A stretch of 64,000 bases of DNA from Desertivirga xinjiangensis (GTDB lineage Bacteria > Bacteroidota > Bacteroidia > Sphingobacteriales > Sphingobacteriaceae), in NCBI RefSeq assembly GCF_024436435.1, contig NZ_JAFMZP010000004.1, positions 698,929 through 762,928 on the forward strand. Reading direction: 5' to 3'. The notes beneath the pieces are model-generated. The model was not told where the DNA came from and searched no databases. It worked only from the letters and a program-made list of their open reading frames with translations. Positions 46,058 to 54,534 of the stretch are shown in pieces. Made by a program: the position numbers and the translations under genes. Position 1 is the stretch's first letter, and the number at the start of each line of letters is the position of its first letter.

Positions 46058-47215
46058 ATGTTAAAAAAACTCCGGTTAGGAATGATCGGCGGCGGGGAAG
46101 GCGCCTTTATAGGCGCCGTTCACCGTATCGCAGCTCAGATAGATAACCAATATGAACTTGTTTGCGGCGCTTTTAGCAGTGATGCGGAAAAATCACGACG
46201 GAGCGGTCAGGCCCTGGGTATCAGCAACGACAGGGTTTACGCTTCATACCAGGAATTATTTGAAAGGGAAAACCTGCTTCCGCCCGCTGAAAGGGTGGAG
46301 GTGATCAGTATTGTAACGCCGAATCATCTGCATTTCCAACCCGCGAAACTCGCACTGGAGAACGGGTATCATGTGATTTTAGATAAGCCGATGACCTTCT
46401 CTCTCGAAGAAGCTATCGAGCTTAAACAGATCGCAGGAAAAAGTGGACGTTCTTTTTGTCTTACACATACTTATACGGGTTATCCTATGATAAAGGAGGC
46501 CCGTCACTTCATCCGGTCCGGACAGCTTGGAACCATAAAGAAGATCTATGTTGAATACCCGCAAGGCTGGTTAAGCACTTTCGAGGAAGGGAAAGATAAT
46601 AAGCAGGCGGCATGGCGTACAGACCCTCAGAAAAGCGGGATTGCGGGGGCGATGGGGGACATAGGTACTCATGCCTTTAATCTGGCTGAATATGTAAGCA
46701 ATTTGCAGGTCAGTAAACTTTGTGCCGACATAAATACTGTTGTGGAAGGAAGACGACTCGACGACGATGGTACAGTGCTCCTGAAGTTTAGCAATGGTGC
46801 CAGCGGAATGCTTTTAGCCACTCAGGTTGCCGCCGGTGAGGAAAATAATTTGAGGATACGTGTTTATGGCGAAAATGGAGGAATTGAATGGCAGCAAAGT
46901 GACGCCAATACTTTACAGGTTAAATGGTTAAACAAGCCGGCCGAAGTTTGGCGTACAGGCTCAGCTTACCTCAGCTCATATGCGCAACATAATACACGAA
47001 CTCCCGCTGGGCATCCTGAAGGCTACCTGGAAGCCTTTGCCAACTTGTACCGCAACTTTGCTTTAACGGTAAAAGCTGGCTTGGAGGGAAGGGTGCCCGA
47101 GGAGGAATGGCTGGATTTTCCGGGTGCTGAGGAGGGCGTGCGAGGTATGGCTTTTATTGAGCATGTGATACGTTCAGGGCAATCAGCAGAGAAATGGACT
47201 GATTTTAATATTTGA
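46058..47215 (+). CDS. Gfo/Idh/MocA-family oxidoreductase (cytoplasmic)
   Basis: 385 residues, no signal peptide. Rossmann GMIGGGEGAFIGAVHRIAAQ, catalytic motif LDKPMTFSLEEA, and the GAMGDIGTHAFNLAEYV helix with His. The distinct subgroup has an INNERNHI-like insert replaced by ERENLLPPAERVEVISIVTP. Likely acts on an imported sugar after periplasmic oxidation (inferred from operon). Preceded by a tandem repeat; the gap to the previous gene (79 bp) is the widest so far in the operon. Confidence 0.88.
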   Translation: MLKKLRLGMIGGGEGAFIGAVHRIAAQIDNQYELVCGAFSSDAEKSRRSGQALGISNDRVYASYQELFERENLLPPAERVEVISIVTPNHLHFQPAKLALENGYHVILDKPMTFSLEEAIELKQIAGKSGRSFCLTHTYTGYPMIKEARHFIRSGQLGTIKKIYVEYPQGWLSTFEEGKDNKQAAWRTDPQKSGIAGAMGDIGTHAFNLAEYVSNLQVSKLCADINTVVEGRRLDDDGTVLLKFSNGASGMLLATQVAAGEENNLRIRVYGENGGIEWQQSDANTLQVKWLNKPAEVWRTGSAYLSSYAQHNTRTPAGHPEGYLEAFANLYRNFALTVKAGLEGRVPEEEWLDFPGAEEGVRGMAFIEHVIRSGQSAEKWTDFNI

Positions 47216-47261
47216 GAAAGACACTATTAGATTAATAATAAAGAACTCATTAATTTAAATA

Positions 47262-48320
47262 ATGAATACCATTAAAGGACCCGCAATTTTTCTTGCCCAG
47301 TTCATGGGTGATATGGCACCTTTTGACTCGCTTAACGGGATATGCCGCTGGGCTGCTGACCTGGGCTTTAAAGGCATACAGCTTCCCACAAACGACCTTC
47401 GTTTTATAGACCTTCAAAAAGCGGCCGAAAGCAAAGATTATGCAGATGAACTAAGAGGTATAGTTAATAGTTTTGGTCTGGAAATAACCGAACTTTCCAC
47501 TCATTTGCAGGGACAACTGGTGGCAGTGAACCCGGCAGTTGATTCATTGTTTGATGCATTCACTCCGGAGGCCTACAGAAATAATCCGGAAGCAAGAACC
47601 GAATGGGCGGTACAGCAATTAAAATATGCCGCCAAAGCTTCTCAAAATCTGGGATTGAACGCTCATGCAACGTTTAGCGGAGCTTTGTTGTGGCCAATGG
47701 TCTATCCCTGGCCCCAACGTCCTGCCGGTTTGGTGGAAACAGGCTTTGATGAGCTGGCAAAGCGTTGGGCTCCCATATTAAACTACTTCGACGAATGCGG
47801 AGTAGATCTTTGCTATGAAATCCATCCAGGTGAAGACCTTCACGACGGGATAAGTTATGAGATGTTCCTCGAGCGGGTAAATAATCACCCAAGGGCCTGC
47901 TTGCTTTATGATCCCTCTCATTTTGTACTTCAATGCCTTAATTACCTGGAATATATCGACATTTATCATGAACGGATCAGAATGTTCCATGTGAAAGATG
48001 CTGAATTCAGACCAAGCGGAAGACAGGGAGTATACGGTGGATATCAAAGCTGGGTAAACCGGGCCGGTCGTTTCCGTTCACTGGGTGACGGACAGGTCGA
48101 CTTTAAATCAGTATTCAGTAAACTTACGGAATACAATTTTAAGGGCTGGGCCGTAATGGAATGGGAATGTGCTCTTAAGCACCCTGAAGACGGAGCCAGA
48201 GAAGGAGCAAAATTTATAAAAGATCACATTATAAGGGTGACAGAACGGGCATTTGATGACTTTGCCGCTTCAGGTGACAGTTTACAATTTAATAAAAAGT
48301 TATTGGGGTTAGAGTTATAA
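47262..48320 (+). CDS. Sugar phosphate isomerase/epimerase-like TIM barrel (cytoplasmic)
   Basis: 352 residues, xylose-isomerase-like TIM barrel (AP endonuclease 2 superfamily). Metal-site candidates: CYEIHPGEDLHDG (Glu, His), LLYDPSHFVLQ (Asp, His), MFHVKDAEF (His, Asp) and VMEWE (Glu). No leader. Such proteins convert keto sugars or act in deglycosylation complexes with Gfo/Idh/MocA enzymes. The stop codon is embedded in a 14-bp tandem repeat. Confidence 0.86.
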   Translation: MNTIKGPAIFLAQFMGDMAPFDSLNGICRWAADLGFKGIQLPTNDLRFIDLQKAAESKDYADELRGIVNSFGLEITELSTHLQGQLVAVNPAVDSLFDAFTPEAYRNNPEARTEWAVQQLKYAAKASQNLGLNAHATFSGALLWPMVYPWPQRPAGLVETGFDELAKRWAPILNYFDECGVDLCYEIHPGEDLHDGISYEMFLERVNNHPRACLLYDPSHFVLQCLNYLEYIDIYHERIRMFHVKDAEFRPSGRQGVYGGYQSWVNRAGRFRSLGDGQVDFKSVFSKLTEYNFKGWAVMEWECALKHPEDGAREGAKFIKDHIIRVTERAFDDFAASGDSLQFNKKLLGLEL

Positions 48321-48355
48321 GTAGTAAGTTATAAGTAGTAAATTATAAGTAGTAA
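48314..48355 (+). repeat. Three tandem 14-bp repeats spanning a stop codon
   Basis: AGTTATAAGTAGTA occurs at 48314-48327 and 48328-48341, then AATTATAAGTAGTA at 48342-48355. The first copy includes the TAA of the preceding gene (48318-48320), so repeat growth began at the end of the coding sequence. Confidence 0.85.
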
Positions 48356-48385
48356 GGTTTTAGTAGTAGGTCTTAAGGCCCCTGC

Positions 48386-48410
48386 TAGCGAACGCCTGCC
48401 GCGTGTGCTA
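48386..48410. repeat. CG-rich palindromic repeat, copy D
   Basis: TAGCGAACGC (48386-48395) and GCGTGTGCTA (48401-48410) enclose CTGCC. On the minus strand it reads AGCACACGCGGCAGGCG, aligning to copy E. Lies in the operon between the TIM barrel and cytochrome genes. Confidence 0.7.
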
Positions 48411-48465
48411 TACAACTAAGCAATTTTAATTTTTAAAATAGTAGATCATAAAATAAATCACACAC

Positions 48466-48912
48466 ATGAAAAAAATGATAGTTATGCTATGTGCATCTGT
48501 TGCCATAGCCGCTTGTACCAGCAATTCAAATTCAGGAAATACGGAGGATACCGTAACGGCCGGAGAGCATGCTGCATCCGCGAGGCAGTCGGAAGTGGAT
48601 ACTTCAATAAATAATACGGGAACTAATCGTGGCTCAGGTTCTGAGCCTGCCGGGGCCTATGAGAAAGGTGCTCAGCTGATATCTTCTTCCGATTGCCTTA
48701 GCTGTCACAAGGTGGATCAGAAAATTGTAGGTCCTTCGTATAAAGAAGTAGCTCAAAAATATGAAGCTAATGAAGCCAATGTGAGCTACCTGGCCGGCAA
48801 GATAATTAAGGGAGGTAGTGGAGTATGGGGAGAGATCCCAATGACGCCGCACCCTACCTTAAGCGAGGATGATGCAAAAGAAATGGCTAATTATATATTA
48901 TCTCTAAAATAA
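48466..48912 (+). CDS. Lipoprotein class-I cytochrome c
   Basis: 148 residues. Lipoprotein signal with lipobox IAAC (Cys17), a 45-residue low-complexity linker rich in Ser/Thr/Gly, then one c-type haem domain with CLSCH (77-81) and axial Met126 in EIPMTPHP. Probably carries electrons from the GMC dehydrogenase to the respiratory chain (inference). Operon gap to the DUF1080 gene is 4 bp. Confidence 0.92.
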   Translation: MKKMIVMLCASVAIAACTSNSNSGNTEDTVTAGEHAASARQSEVDTSINNTGTNRGSGSEPAGAYEKGAQLISSSDCLSCHKVDQKIVGPSYKEVAQKYEANEANVSYLAGKIIKGGSGVWGEIPMTPHPTLSEDDAKEMANYILSLK

Positions 48913-48916
48913 GCTT

Positions 48917-49630
48917 ATGAAATTTAATGTAATCAGTACCATACTTTCAGCAGGGGTGCTAGTATTATGCATGTCTCTGAAGTCCGACAAAAGTAAAGCT
49001 AAAAAAGACGGATGGATAAACCTGTTTGACGGTAAAAGCACACATGGCTGGCATAGCTATGGAAAGAATACTGCCGGGGCTGCCTGGAAGGTTGAAAATG
49101 GAGCCTTGCGTTTAGACGTAGCCGCAAAAAAAGCTAATGGGGGTGGAGGTGATCTTGTCACTGATGGAGAGTATTCTGACTTCCATCTGAAACTGGAATG
49201 GAAGGTAGCTCCTGGCGGGAATAGTGGTGTGATCTTCTATGTAAAGGAGGATGTTGCACAATACAAGAACACTTATAATACAGGACCCGAAATGCAGGTC
49301 CTGGATAATGAACGTCATCCTGATGCTAAGATACATAAACACAGGGCGGGTGATCTTTACGACCTTATCCCAAGTAAAAAAGAAACTGTTAAACCTGCCG
49401 GCGAATGGAATAAGGCTGAAATAAAAAGTAAGGACGGAAAATTGCAGTTCTTTTTAAACGGGACTGAAGTTGTTTCTACCACCCTTTGGAATGAGGATTG
49501 GAAGAAGCTGGTGGCAGGAAGCAAATTTGCCTCAATGCCGGGTTTCGGAACTTTTAAAACCGGAAAAATAGCCCTGCAGGACCATGGCGACGAGGTATGG
49601 TACCGAAATATAATGATTAAAAAGCTGTAA
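48917..49630 (+). CDS. DUF1080 (3-keto-disaccharide hydrolase) domain protein
   Basis: 237 residues with N-terminal hydrophobic leader (to about residue 20). The jelly-roll domain begins GWINLFDGKSTHGWH, then HLKLEWKVAPGGNSGVIFYV, TGPEMQVLDNERHPDA and ends in YRNIMIKKL. DUF1080 enzymes have been shown in Bacteroidota to cleave glycosidic bonds of 3-keto-glycosides, fitting the dehydrogenase operon. Periplasmic location inferred. Fourth base after the cytochrome stop, so tightly coupled. Confidence 0.88.
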   Translation: MKFNVISTILSAGVLVLCMSLKSDKSKAKKDGWINLFDGKSTHGWHSYGKNTAGAAWKVENGALRLDVAAKKANGGGGDLVTDGEYSDFHLKLEWKVAPGGNSGVIFYVKEDVAQYKNTYNTGPEMQVLDNERHPDAKIHKHRAGDLYDLIPSKKETVKPAGEWNKAEIKSKDGKLQFFLNGTEVVSTTLWNEDWKKLVAGSKFASMPGFGTFKTGKIALQDHGDEVWYRNIMIKKL

Positions 49631-49655
49631 GTCGTTTAAAAACCAAACAAAAATC

Positions 49656-50909
49656 ATGACTTTAACTAACCGCTTCAAATTATCAACCATGATGTTCCTC
49701 GAATTTTTTATCTGGGGAGCCTGGTTTGTTACATTGGGAACTTTCCTAAGCAAAAACCTCGGAGCTACAGGAACTCAAATAAGTCTGGCATATCTTACAC
49801 AATCTATCGGAGCCATTGTAGCGCCATTTATTATTGGTTTGATTGCAGACCGTTTTTTTGCCGCTCAGAAGATACTGGGTATCCTGCACTTTGCCGGGGC
49901 CGGATTGTTGTGGCTTTCTTCAGACTCTGCAAATTTTGATGATTTTTTTCCGGGCATCCTGGTCTATATGATCTTATTTATGCCAACCCTCGCCCTGGTA
50001 AACTCCGTGTCGTTCAGACAGATGAAGGATCCGGGTAAGGAGTTCCCGCCGATCAGAGTTCTCGGGACAATTGGCTGGATCATTGCCGGACTCACCATCG
50101 GCTGGCTAAACTGGGAACAAGCCGGGCAATTGAACCTGACTTTCCGGACGGCAGCCATCGCTTCAGCATTACTTGGAATATTGAGTTTTACACTACCGGA
50201 TACCCCGCCGTTAAAAAAAGAATCTAAAACATCGTTAAAAGATGTTCTGGGATTGGATGCCATTGGTTTACTGGCTAACCGCTCATACCTGTTGTTTTTC
50301 CTGGCATCAGTAGCAATTTGTATCCCCCTGGCTTTTTATTACAATTTCACTAACCTTTTTCTCAATGAAGCTGGTATGAAATCGGCGGCAGGTGTTCAAT
50401 CGTTGGGCCAGGTTTCTGAAACTCTGTTCATGCTTTTAATTCCGCTCTTTTTTGTCCGCCTGGGTGTAAAGAAGATGCTGGCAATTGGGATGCTTGCCTG
50501 GGTGCTCCGTTATGTGCTTTTTGCGTTCGGAAATGTGGATGCGAACTACTGGATGCTGATCGGCGGAATTGTGCTGCATGGCATCTGCTACGACTTCTTC
50601 TTTGTTACCGGGCAGATTTATACGGATAATCTGGCAGGCGAGCGATTTAAAAGTGCTGCCCAGGGAATGATCACCCTGGCTACTTATGGGGTGGGTATGC
50701 TGATTGGTTCCCTGGTATCGGGACCTATAGTTGACGCTTACAGTTCTGGAGACGTGCATAACTGGAAGATGATCTGGCTGATACCGGCTTTAATAGCTGC
50801 AGTGGTACTACTGCTTTTTGTACTGCTGTTCAAAGACCGGAAATCGGTAAATGCCAGGGAGGATGCGAGGGACTTGTCGGAAATGGAGAAAATAAACCCT
50901 GTAATATGA
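49656..50909 (+). CDS. NupG-like nucleoside/sugar MFS permease
   Basis: 417 residues, 12 membrane helices. The N-terminus LSTMMFLEFFIWGAWFVTLG and late SAAQGMITLATYGVGMLIGS belong to the nucleoside:H+ symporter family; in such operons the cargo is likely a 3-keto sugar or its parent (inference). Overlaps the next gene by four bases (ATGA). Confidence 0.85.
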   Translation: MTLTNRFKLSTMMFLEFFIWGAWFVTLGTFLSKNLGATGTQISLAYLTQSIGAIVAPFIIGLIADRFFAAQKILGILHFAGAGLLWLSSDSANFDDFFPGILVYMILFMPTLALVNSVSFRQMKDPGKEFPPIRVLGTIGWIIAGLTIGWLNWEQAGQLNLTFRTAAIASALLGILSFTLPDTPPLKKESKTSLKDVLGLDAIGLLANRSYLLFFLASVAICIPLAFYYNFTNLFLNEAGMKSAAGVQSLGQVSETLFMLLIPLFFVRLGVKKMLAIGMLAWVLRYVLFAFGNVDANYWMLIGGIVLHGICYDFFFVTGQIYTDNLAGERFKSAAQGMITLATYGVGMLIGSLVSGPIVDAYSSGDVHNWKMIWLIPALIAAVVLLLFVLLFKDRKSVNAREDARDLSEMEKINPVI

Positions 50910-51790
50910 CTTTAAAACAGAATCGCCGTACAGCCGTGAAGAGTATCCTGGCAGGCGCTGCTGCCATTACAACCGGAGGAGTTCTAATATCGGAACAAGC
51001 CTGCAGTAAAGAAAAAAAAATGACGCTAAAAGGTAACATTAACCATGCGGTATGCCGGTGGTGCTATAACCAACTTAGTTTGGACGAACTGTGTGTGGTG
51101 GCGAAAGAAATTGGAATAAAGGCTATTGACCTGGTGGGGCCAAAGGACTGGCCTGTTCTTAAAAAGCATGGCATTGATTCGTCTATGTGTAATGGCGCGG
51201 AGATTAATCTTGTAGATGGTTGGAACAATCCGAAGCATCATCAAACACTGATCAAAAATTATTCAGAGACGATCCCCTTGGTTGCTAAGGCCGGGTATAA
51301 AAACCTGATCTGCTTTAGCGGCAACCGCAATGGTATGGATGATGAAACTGGTCTCATAAATTCTACCGAAGGCCTAAAACAAATATTGTCACTTGCTGAA
51401 CGACACAAAGTTACTATAGTGATGGAGCTCTTGAACAGTAAAATAAACCATAAGGATTATCAGTGTGATAAAACCGCATGGGGAGTGGAATTGGCCAAGC
51501 GACTGGGTTCGGAGAACTTCAAATTGTTGTATGATATCTATCATATGCAGATTGACGAAGGAGATGTTATCCGGACTATTACAGACAACCATCAATATAT
51601 CGCACATTATCATACAGCAGGTGTTCCCGGGCGGCATGAAATTGATGAAAGCCAGGAATTGTATTATCCGGCGATAATGGAAGCAATAAAAAAAACAGGG
51701 TTCAAGGGTTATGTTGCCCAGGAGTTTATTCCGGTGCAGGACGACAAAATAGCGTCTCTTAGAAAGGCGATCCAGATATGTGATGTGTAA
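50906..51790 (+). CDS. Hydroxypyruvate-isomerase-like TIM barrel with Tat-like leader
   Basis: 294 residues. Leader NRRTAVKSILAGAAAITTGG is Tat-like; mature start near KKMTLKGNINHA. TIM barrel of hydroxypyruvate isomerase type: VCRWCYN, VTIVMELLNSKINHKDY, LLYDIYHMQIDEGD, HYHTAGVPGRHEID and AQEFIP carry the Glu/Asp/His/Glu metal set. Export plus isomerase fold fits a periplasmic keto-sugar step. ATG overlaps the MFS stop (ATGA). Confidence 0.85.
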   Translation: MTLKQNRRTAVKSILAGAAAITTGGVLISEQACSKEKKMTLKGNINHAVCRWCYNQLSLDELCVVAKEIGIKAIDLVGPKDWPVLKKHGIDSSMCNGAEINLVDGWNNPKHHQTLIKNYSETIPLVAKAGYKNLICFSGNRNGMDDETGLINSTEGLKQILSLAERHKVTIVMELLNSKINHKDYQCDKTAWGVELAKRLGSENFKLLYDIYHMQIDEGDVIRTITDNHQYIAHYHTAGVPGRHEIDESQELYYPAIMEAIKKTGFKGYVAQEFIPVQDDKIASLRKAIQICDV

Positions 51791-51813
51791 ACAAAATGCG
51801 AGTTTCAATTCTT

Positions 51814-51836
51814 AGCACACGCGGCACGCGTGCGCT
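51814..51836. repeat. CG-rich palindromic repeat, copy E
   Basis: AGCACACGCG (51814-51823) and CGCGTGCGCT (51827-51836), nine of ten paired, loop GCA. Copy F lies 20 bp later in inverted orientation. Confidence 0.8.
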
Positions 51837-51856
51837 AGCAAGAGTTAGCATATGTC

Positions 51857-51879
51857 GGCGCACGCGTGCCGCGTGTGCC
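51857..51879. repeat. CG-rich palindromic repeat, copy F (inverted to E)
   Basis: GGCGCACGCG (51857-51866) and CGCGTGTGCC (51870-51879) around TGC. It is the reverse orientation of copy E, so E and F can also pair with each other as one longer hairpin, like paired REP/BIME elements. Confidence 0.8.
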
Positions 51880-51928
51880 TCGCTAGCTTCAATGAACAGA
51901 CACCTATTAATCCAGTTATAAACTTGAT

Positions 51929-52807
51929 ATGACGAACAGAAGAACATTTTTAAAAAATGCAGGAATACTAGCAGGGGGGATTTTAATAAGTCCTGCCCTT
52001 GCACAATGCGGGGCTGAAGCAAAAGGAAGAAATATTGGTTTGCAACTGTACTCCCTGCGCGATCAAATCTCTGAGGATGTAAAAGGGGTTATAGCCAAAG
52101 TTAAGCAAGCCGGATACAGCACCGTAGAAACTTATGGATACTCGGTGAAAGACAAATTCTGGGGCCTGAGCCCGGCAGCCTTCGATAAGTTGTTAAGTTC
52201 GAATGGTCTTACTTCATTCAGCGGGCATTATGGTCTTGATGAATATCTGGTTAAGGGTGGCAACAATGATGTCCTCAAAACCTATATTGAAGCAGCAAGT
52301 GCAATTGGCCAAACATATATTACCATCCCGCATGTTGCTTCACATATTGTAAGTGATGCCGACGGCTATAAACAGGTTGCTGAAAAGCTAAATAACGCTG
52401 CTGAACTGTGTAAATATTCAAAGTTGCGCATAGCCTATCATAACCATGATTTTGAGTTCAACAAAATAGGTCAGGATGAAACTGGTTATGATATACTTTT
52501 AAAGGAAACTGAGCCATCTATGGTTGATTTTGAACTAGATCTGTATTGGGCAATCAGAGCAGGCATAGATCCGGTAGCCCTTTTTTCAATTCATTCCGGC
52601 AGATTTACCATGTGGCACGTGAAAGATATGGACAAGAATAATCCTAAACTCAACACAGAAGTAGGAGCAGGCAGTATCGATTTTACAAAAATACTTGCCG
52701 CCGAGAAAGCTTCCGGCCTGAAACAGTTATTTGTGGAACAAGAGAATTTCTCTAAAGATCCTTTCCAAAGTATAAGTCAAAGTTACCAGTATCTGCATAC
52801 TAAATAA
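51929..52807 (+). CDS. Exported sugar phosphate isomerase/epimerase-like TIM barrel
   Basis: 292 residues. Leader NRRTFLKNAGILAGGILISP with a cysteine at LAQC is Tat-type and perhaps lipidated. Xylose-isomerase-like barrel: GLQLYSLRDQISEDV, IAYHNHDFEFNKIG (Glu and His), MVDFELDLYW, MWHVKDMDK and QLFVEQENF. Third isomerase-fold gene of the operon and probable last gene. 138-bp gap upstream contains two palindromic repeats, so partial transcript termination there is possible. Confidence 0.86.
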   Translation: MTNRRTFLKNAGILAGGILISPALAQCGAEAKGRNIGLQLYSLRDQISEDVKGVIAKVKQAGYSTVETYGYSVKDKFWGLSPAAFDKLLSSNGLTSFSGHYGLDEYLVKGGNNDVLKTYIEAASAIGQTYITIPHVASHIVSDADGYKQVAEKLNNAAELCKYSKLRIAYHNHDFEFNKIGQDETGYDILLKETEPSMVDFELDLYWAIRAGIDPVALFSIHSGRFTMWHVKDMDKNNPKLNTEVGAGSIDFTKILAAEKASGLKQLFVEQENFSKDPFQSISQSYQYLHTK

Positions 52808-52977
52808 GTGAATTGCGGGGCCATTGCAAAGATGGGCTCCGCATTGCACTCTCCGCAACAGCGGTTCGATAAATAATACTAAGGCCTTGTCGAAAAGCGT
52901 CCCGGCATTCACTGATAATATTTGACATAATAGATTCATTTACTACGAGGGACTCGGGTGGATTCTTCTTAAAAGCC

Positions 52978-52985
52978 TATCTTTG
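52978..52985 (+). promoter_or_regulatory. ubiE -7 element, near-leaderless
   Basis: TATCTTTG fits TAnnTTTG and ends six bases before ATG 52992. A transcript would begin within about three bases of the start codon. Same box as guaA. Confidence 0.6.
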
Positions 52986-52991
52986 CGGCGT

Positions 52992-53723
52992 ATGTCGCAA
53001 CCCGTTACTCCTTATAAAGATGAGAAGGCTACCAAAAAAGAACAGGTAGCAACCATGTTTAACAATATTTCTAAAACTTATGACTTTCTGAACCACTTCC
53101 TGTCGCTCGGAATTGATATTATCTGGAGAAAAAAAGCCATCGGGGAATTGAAAAAAGACTCCCCTCGGTTCATTCTGGATGTAGCAACAGGAACAGGGGA
53201 TTTTGCCTTTGAAGCGTTACAGATATTAAAGCCGGAAAAAATCACAGGAGTGGACATTTCGAGTGGGATGCTGGAAATAGCCAATCAGAAAATAAGGAAA
53301 CGAAATTTGCAGCAAAAATTTGAGGTTTCTCTCGGGGATTCTGAGAAGCTGCTATTTGATGATAATACCTTTGATGCGGTAACCGTTGCTTATGGGGTAA
53401 GAAACTTTGAGAACCTTGAAAAAGGTATTGCAGACATGCTGCGTGTACTTAAACCAGGCGGAAAAGCGGTGATCCTGGAGTTCTCAAAGCCTACTATGTT
53501 CCCGGTTAAACAGTTATACAGCTTCTATTTTAATTCCATAACTCCCGCTATCGGTAAGGTTTTTTCCAAAGACAATAGCGCCTATAAGTACCTGCCTGAG
53601 TCCGTTGGGGCTTTCCCTGATGGTAAGAAGTTTACTGAACTCATGGAAAAAGTAGGATACAGGGAAACTAAAAATCGTCCTTTAGCGTTTGGAATTTGTT
53701 CCATTTACACTGGTATTAAATGA
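52992..53723 (+). CDS. ubiE: Demethylmenaquinone methyltransferase UbiE/MenG
   Basis: 243 residues from ATG 52992; TTG 52983 is part of the promoter box. Final methylation of demethylmenaquinone. Features: NISKTYDFLNHFLSLGIDIIW, SAM loop LDVATGTGDFAFEA, VTVAYGVRNFENL and LEFSKPTMFPVKQLYSFYF. Overlaps porT by four bases, as is common in Bacteroidota. Confidence 0.95.
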   Translation: MSQPVTPYKDEKATKKEQVATMFNNISKTYDFLNHFLSLGIDIIWRKKAIGELKKDSPRFILDVATGTGDFAFEALQILKPEKITGVDISSGMLEIANQKIRKRNLQQKFEVSLGDSEKLLFDDNTFDAVTVAYGVRNFENLEKGIADMLRVLKPGGKAVILEFSKPTMFPVKQLYSFYFNSITPAIGKVFSKDNSAYKYLPESVGAFPDGKKFTELMEKVGYRETKNRPLAFGICSIYTGIK

Positions 53724-54472
53724 TAAGAATACTCGGCGCGTTTATTTTATTTCTGTTTTCTATCCATGCTGCTAAGGCGCAAAGTGCTCCGAACATGGGC
53801 GGCGGAGTAGATGATGAGAGGCTGCACTTTGGATTTACATTTCAATATATCAGCGCTGAATACAAAATTCTTAAAAAGGAGTCGTGGCGTGAGCCTTTTT
53901 TCCTCACGGATGAAGGGAAAAGTATGGCGGGTCCCTATAGTATAAGCTCTTCTCCAAAGCCTGGCTTTGGCTTAGGTTTTGTGTCCGACCTTCGAATGGG
54001 CACGAATGCTAATTTGCGTTTTACACCGATCTTAGCTTTTAGCAATGCTACTCTTGATTACGTTTATGATGACGATCAGCCACCTACAATTGAGACTGTT
54101 CAAAAAGAAGTGCAGGCAACTTTTGTGAATCTGCCCTTGGGAATAAAATTAAAATCAGAAAGAAGGCATAACTTTCGGGCATATATTCTTGCAGGAGGCA
54201 GGTACTCGATGGATATAGTGTCCAAGAAAAAAACTGACGACGCAGATAAGATTTTGAGCGAAAGGTTTGTTAAAAACCGTAAAAGTTTTTTCTCCTACGA
54301 AGCAGCCATCGGATTTGATCTTTACTTCGAGTATTTTAAGCTATCTCCTGAAATCAAATTTTCACAATCTATAAATAGTGTTTTAAACACCAAAGAAGAA
54401 CCTAACCCTTACACTTCACCTGTAGACAAGCTTTTTCTCAGAAATTTCCAATTCAGCTTATATTTTGAATAA
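53720..54472 (+). CDS. porT: PorT-family outer-membrane protein (type IX secretion)
   Basis: 250 residues, signal peptide to HAAKAQ. Predicted eight-stranded barrel with characteristic RLHFGFTFQYISAEYKI, PGFGLGFVSDLRM, FVNLPLGIKLKSERRHNFRA and final barrel strand LRNFQFSLYFE. PorT supports the type IX secretion system at the outer membrane, and ubiE-porT synteny is conserved. ATGA overlap with ubiE. Confidence 0.88.
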   Translation: MIRILGAFILFLFSIHAAKAQSAPNMGGGVDDERLHFGFTFQYISAEYKILKKESWREPFFLTDEGKSMAGPYSISSSPKPGFGLGFVSDLRMGTNANLRFTPILAFSNATLDYVYDDDQPPTIETVQKEVQATFVNLPLGIKLKSERRHNFRAYILAGGRYSMDIVSKKKTDDADKILSERFVKNRKSFFSYEAAIGFDLYFEYFKLSPEIKFSQSINSVLNTKEEPNPYTSPVDKLFLRNFQFSLYFE

Positions 54473-54534
54473 GTTCTGCTATTTTTTGTTGACCTTAACT
54501 GGCTTTATAGTAATTTCGGCCTTTTACTAAAGAT

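Noticed and set aside
51814..51879. CRISPR-like repeat pair
   Set aside because: Only two copies, inverted relative to each other and with a 20-bp gap; related palindromes are scattered singly elsewhere, and no cas genes are present.
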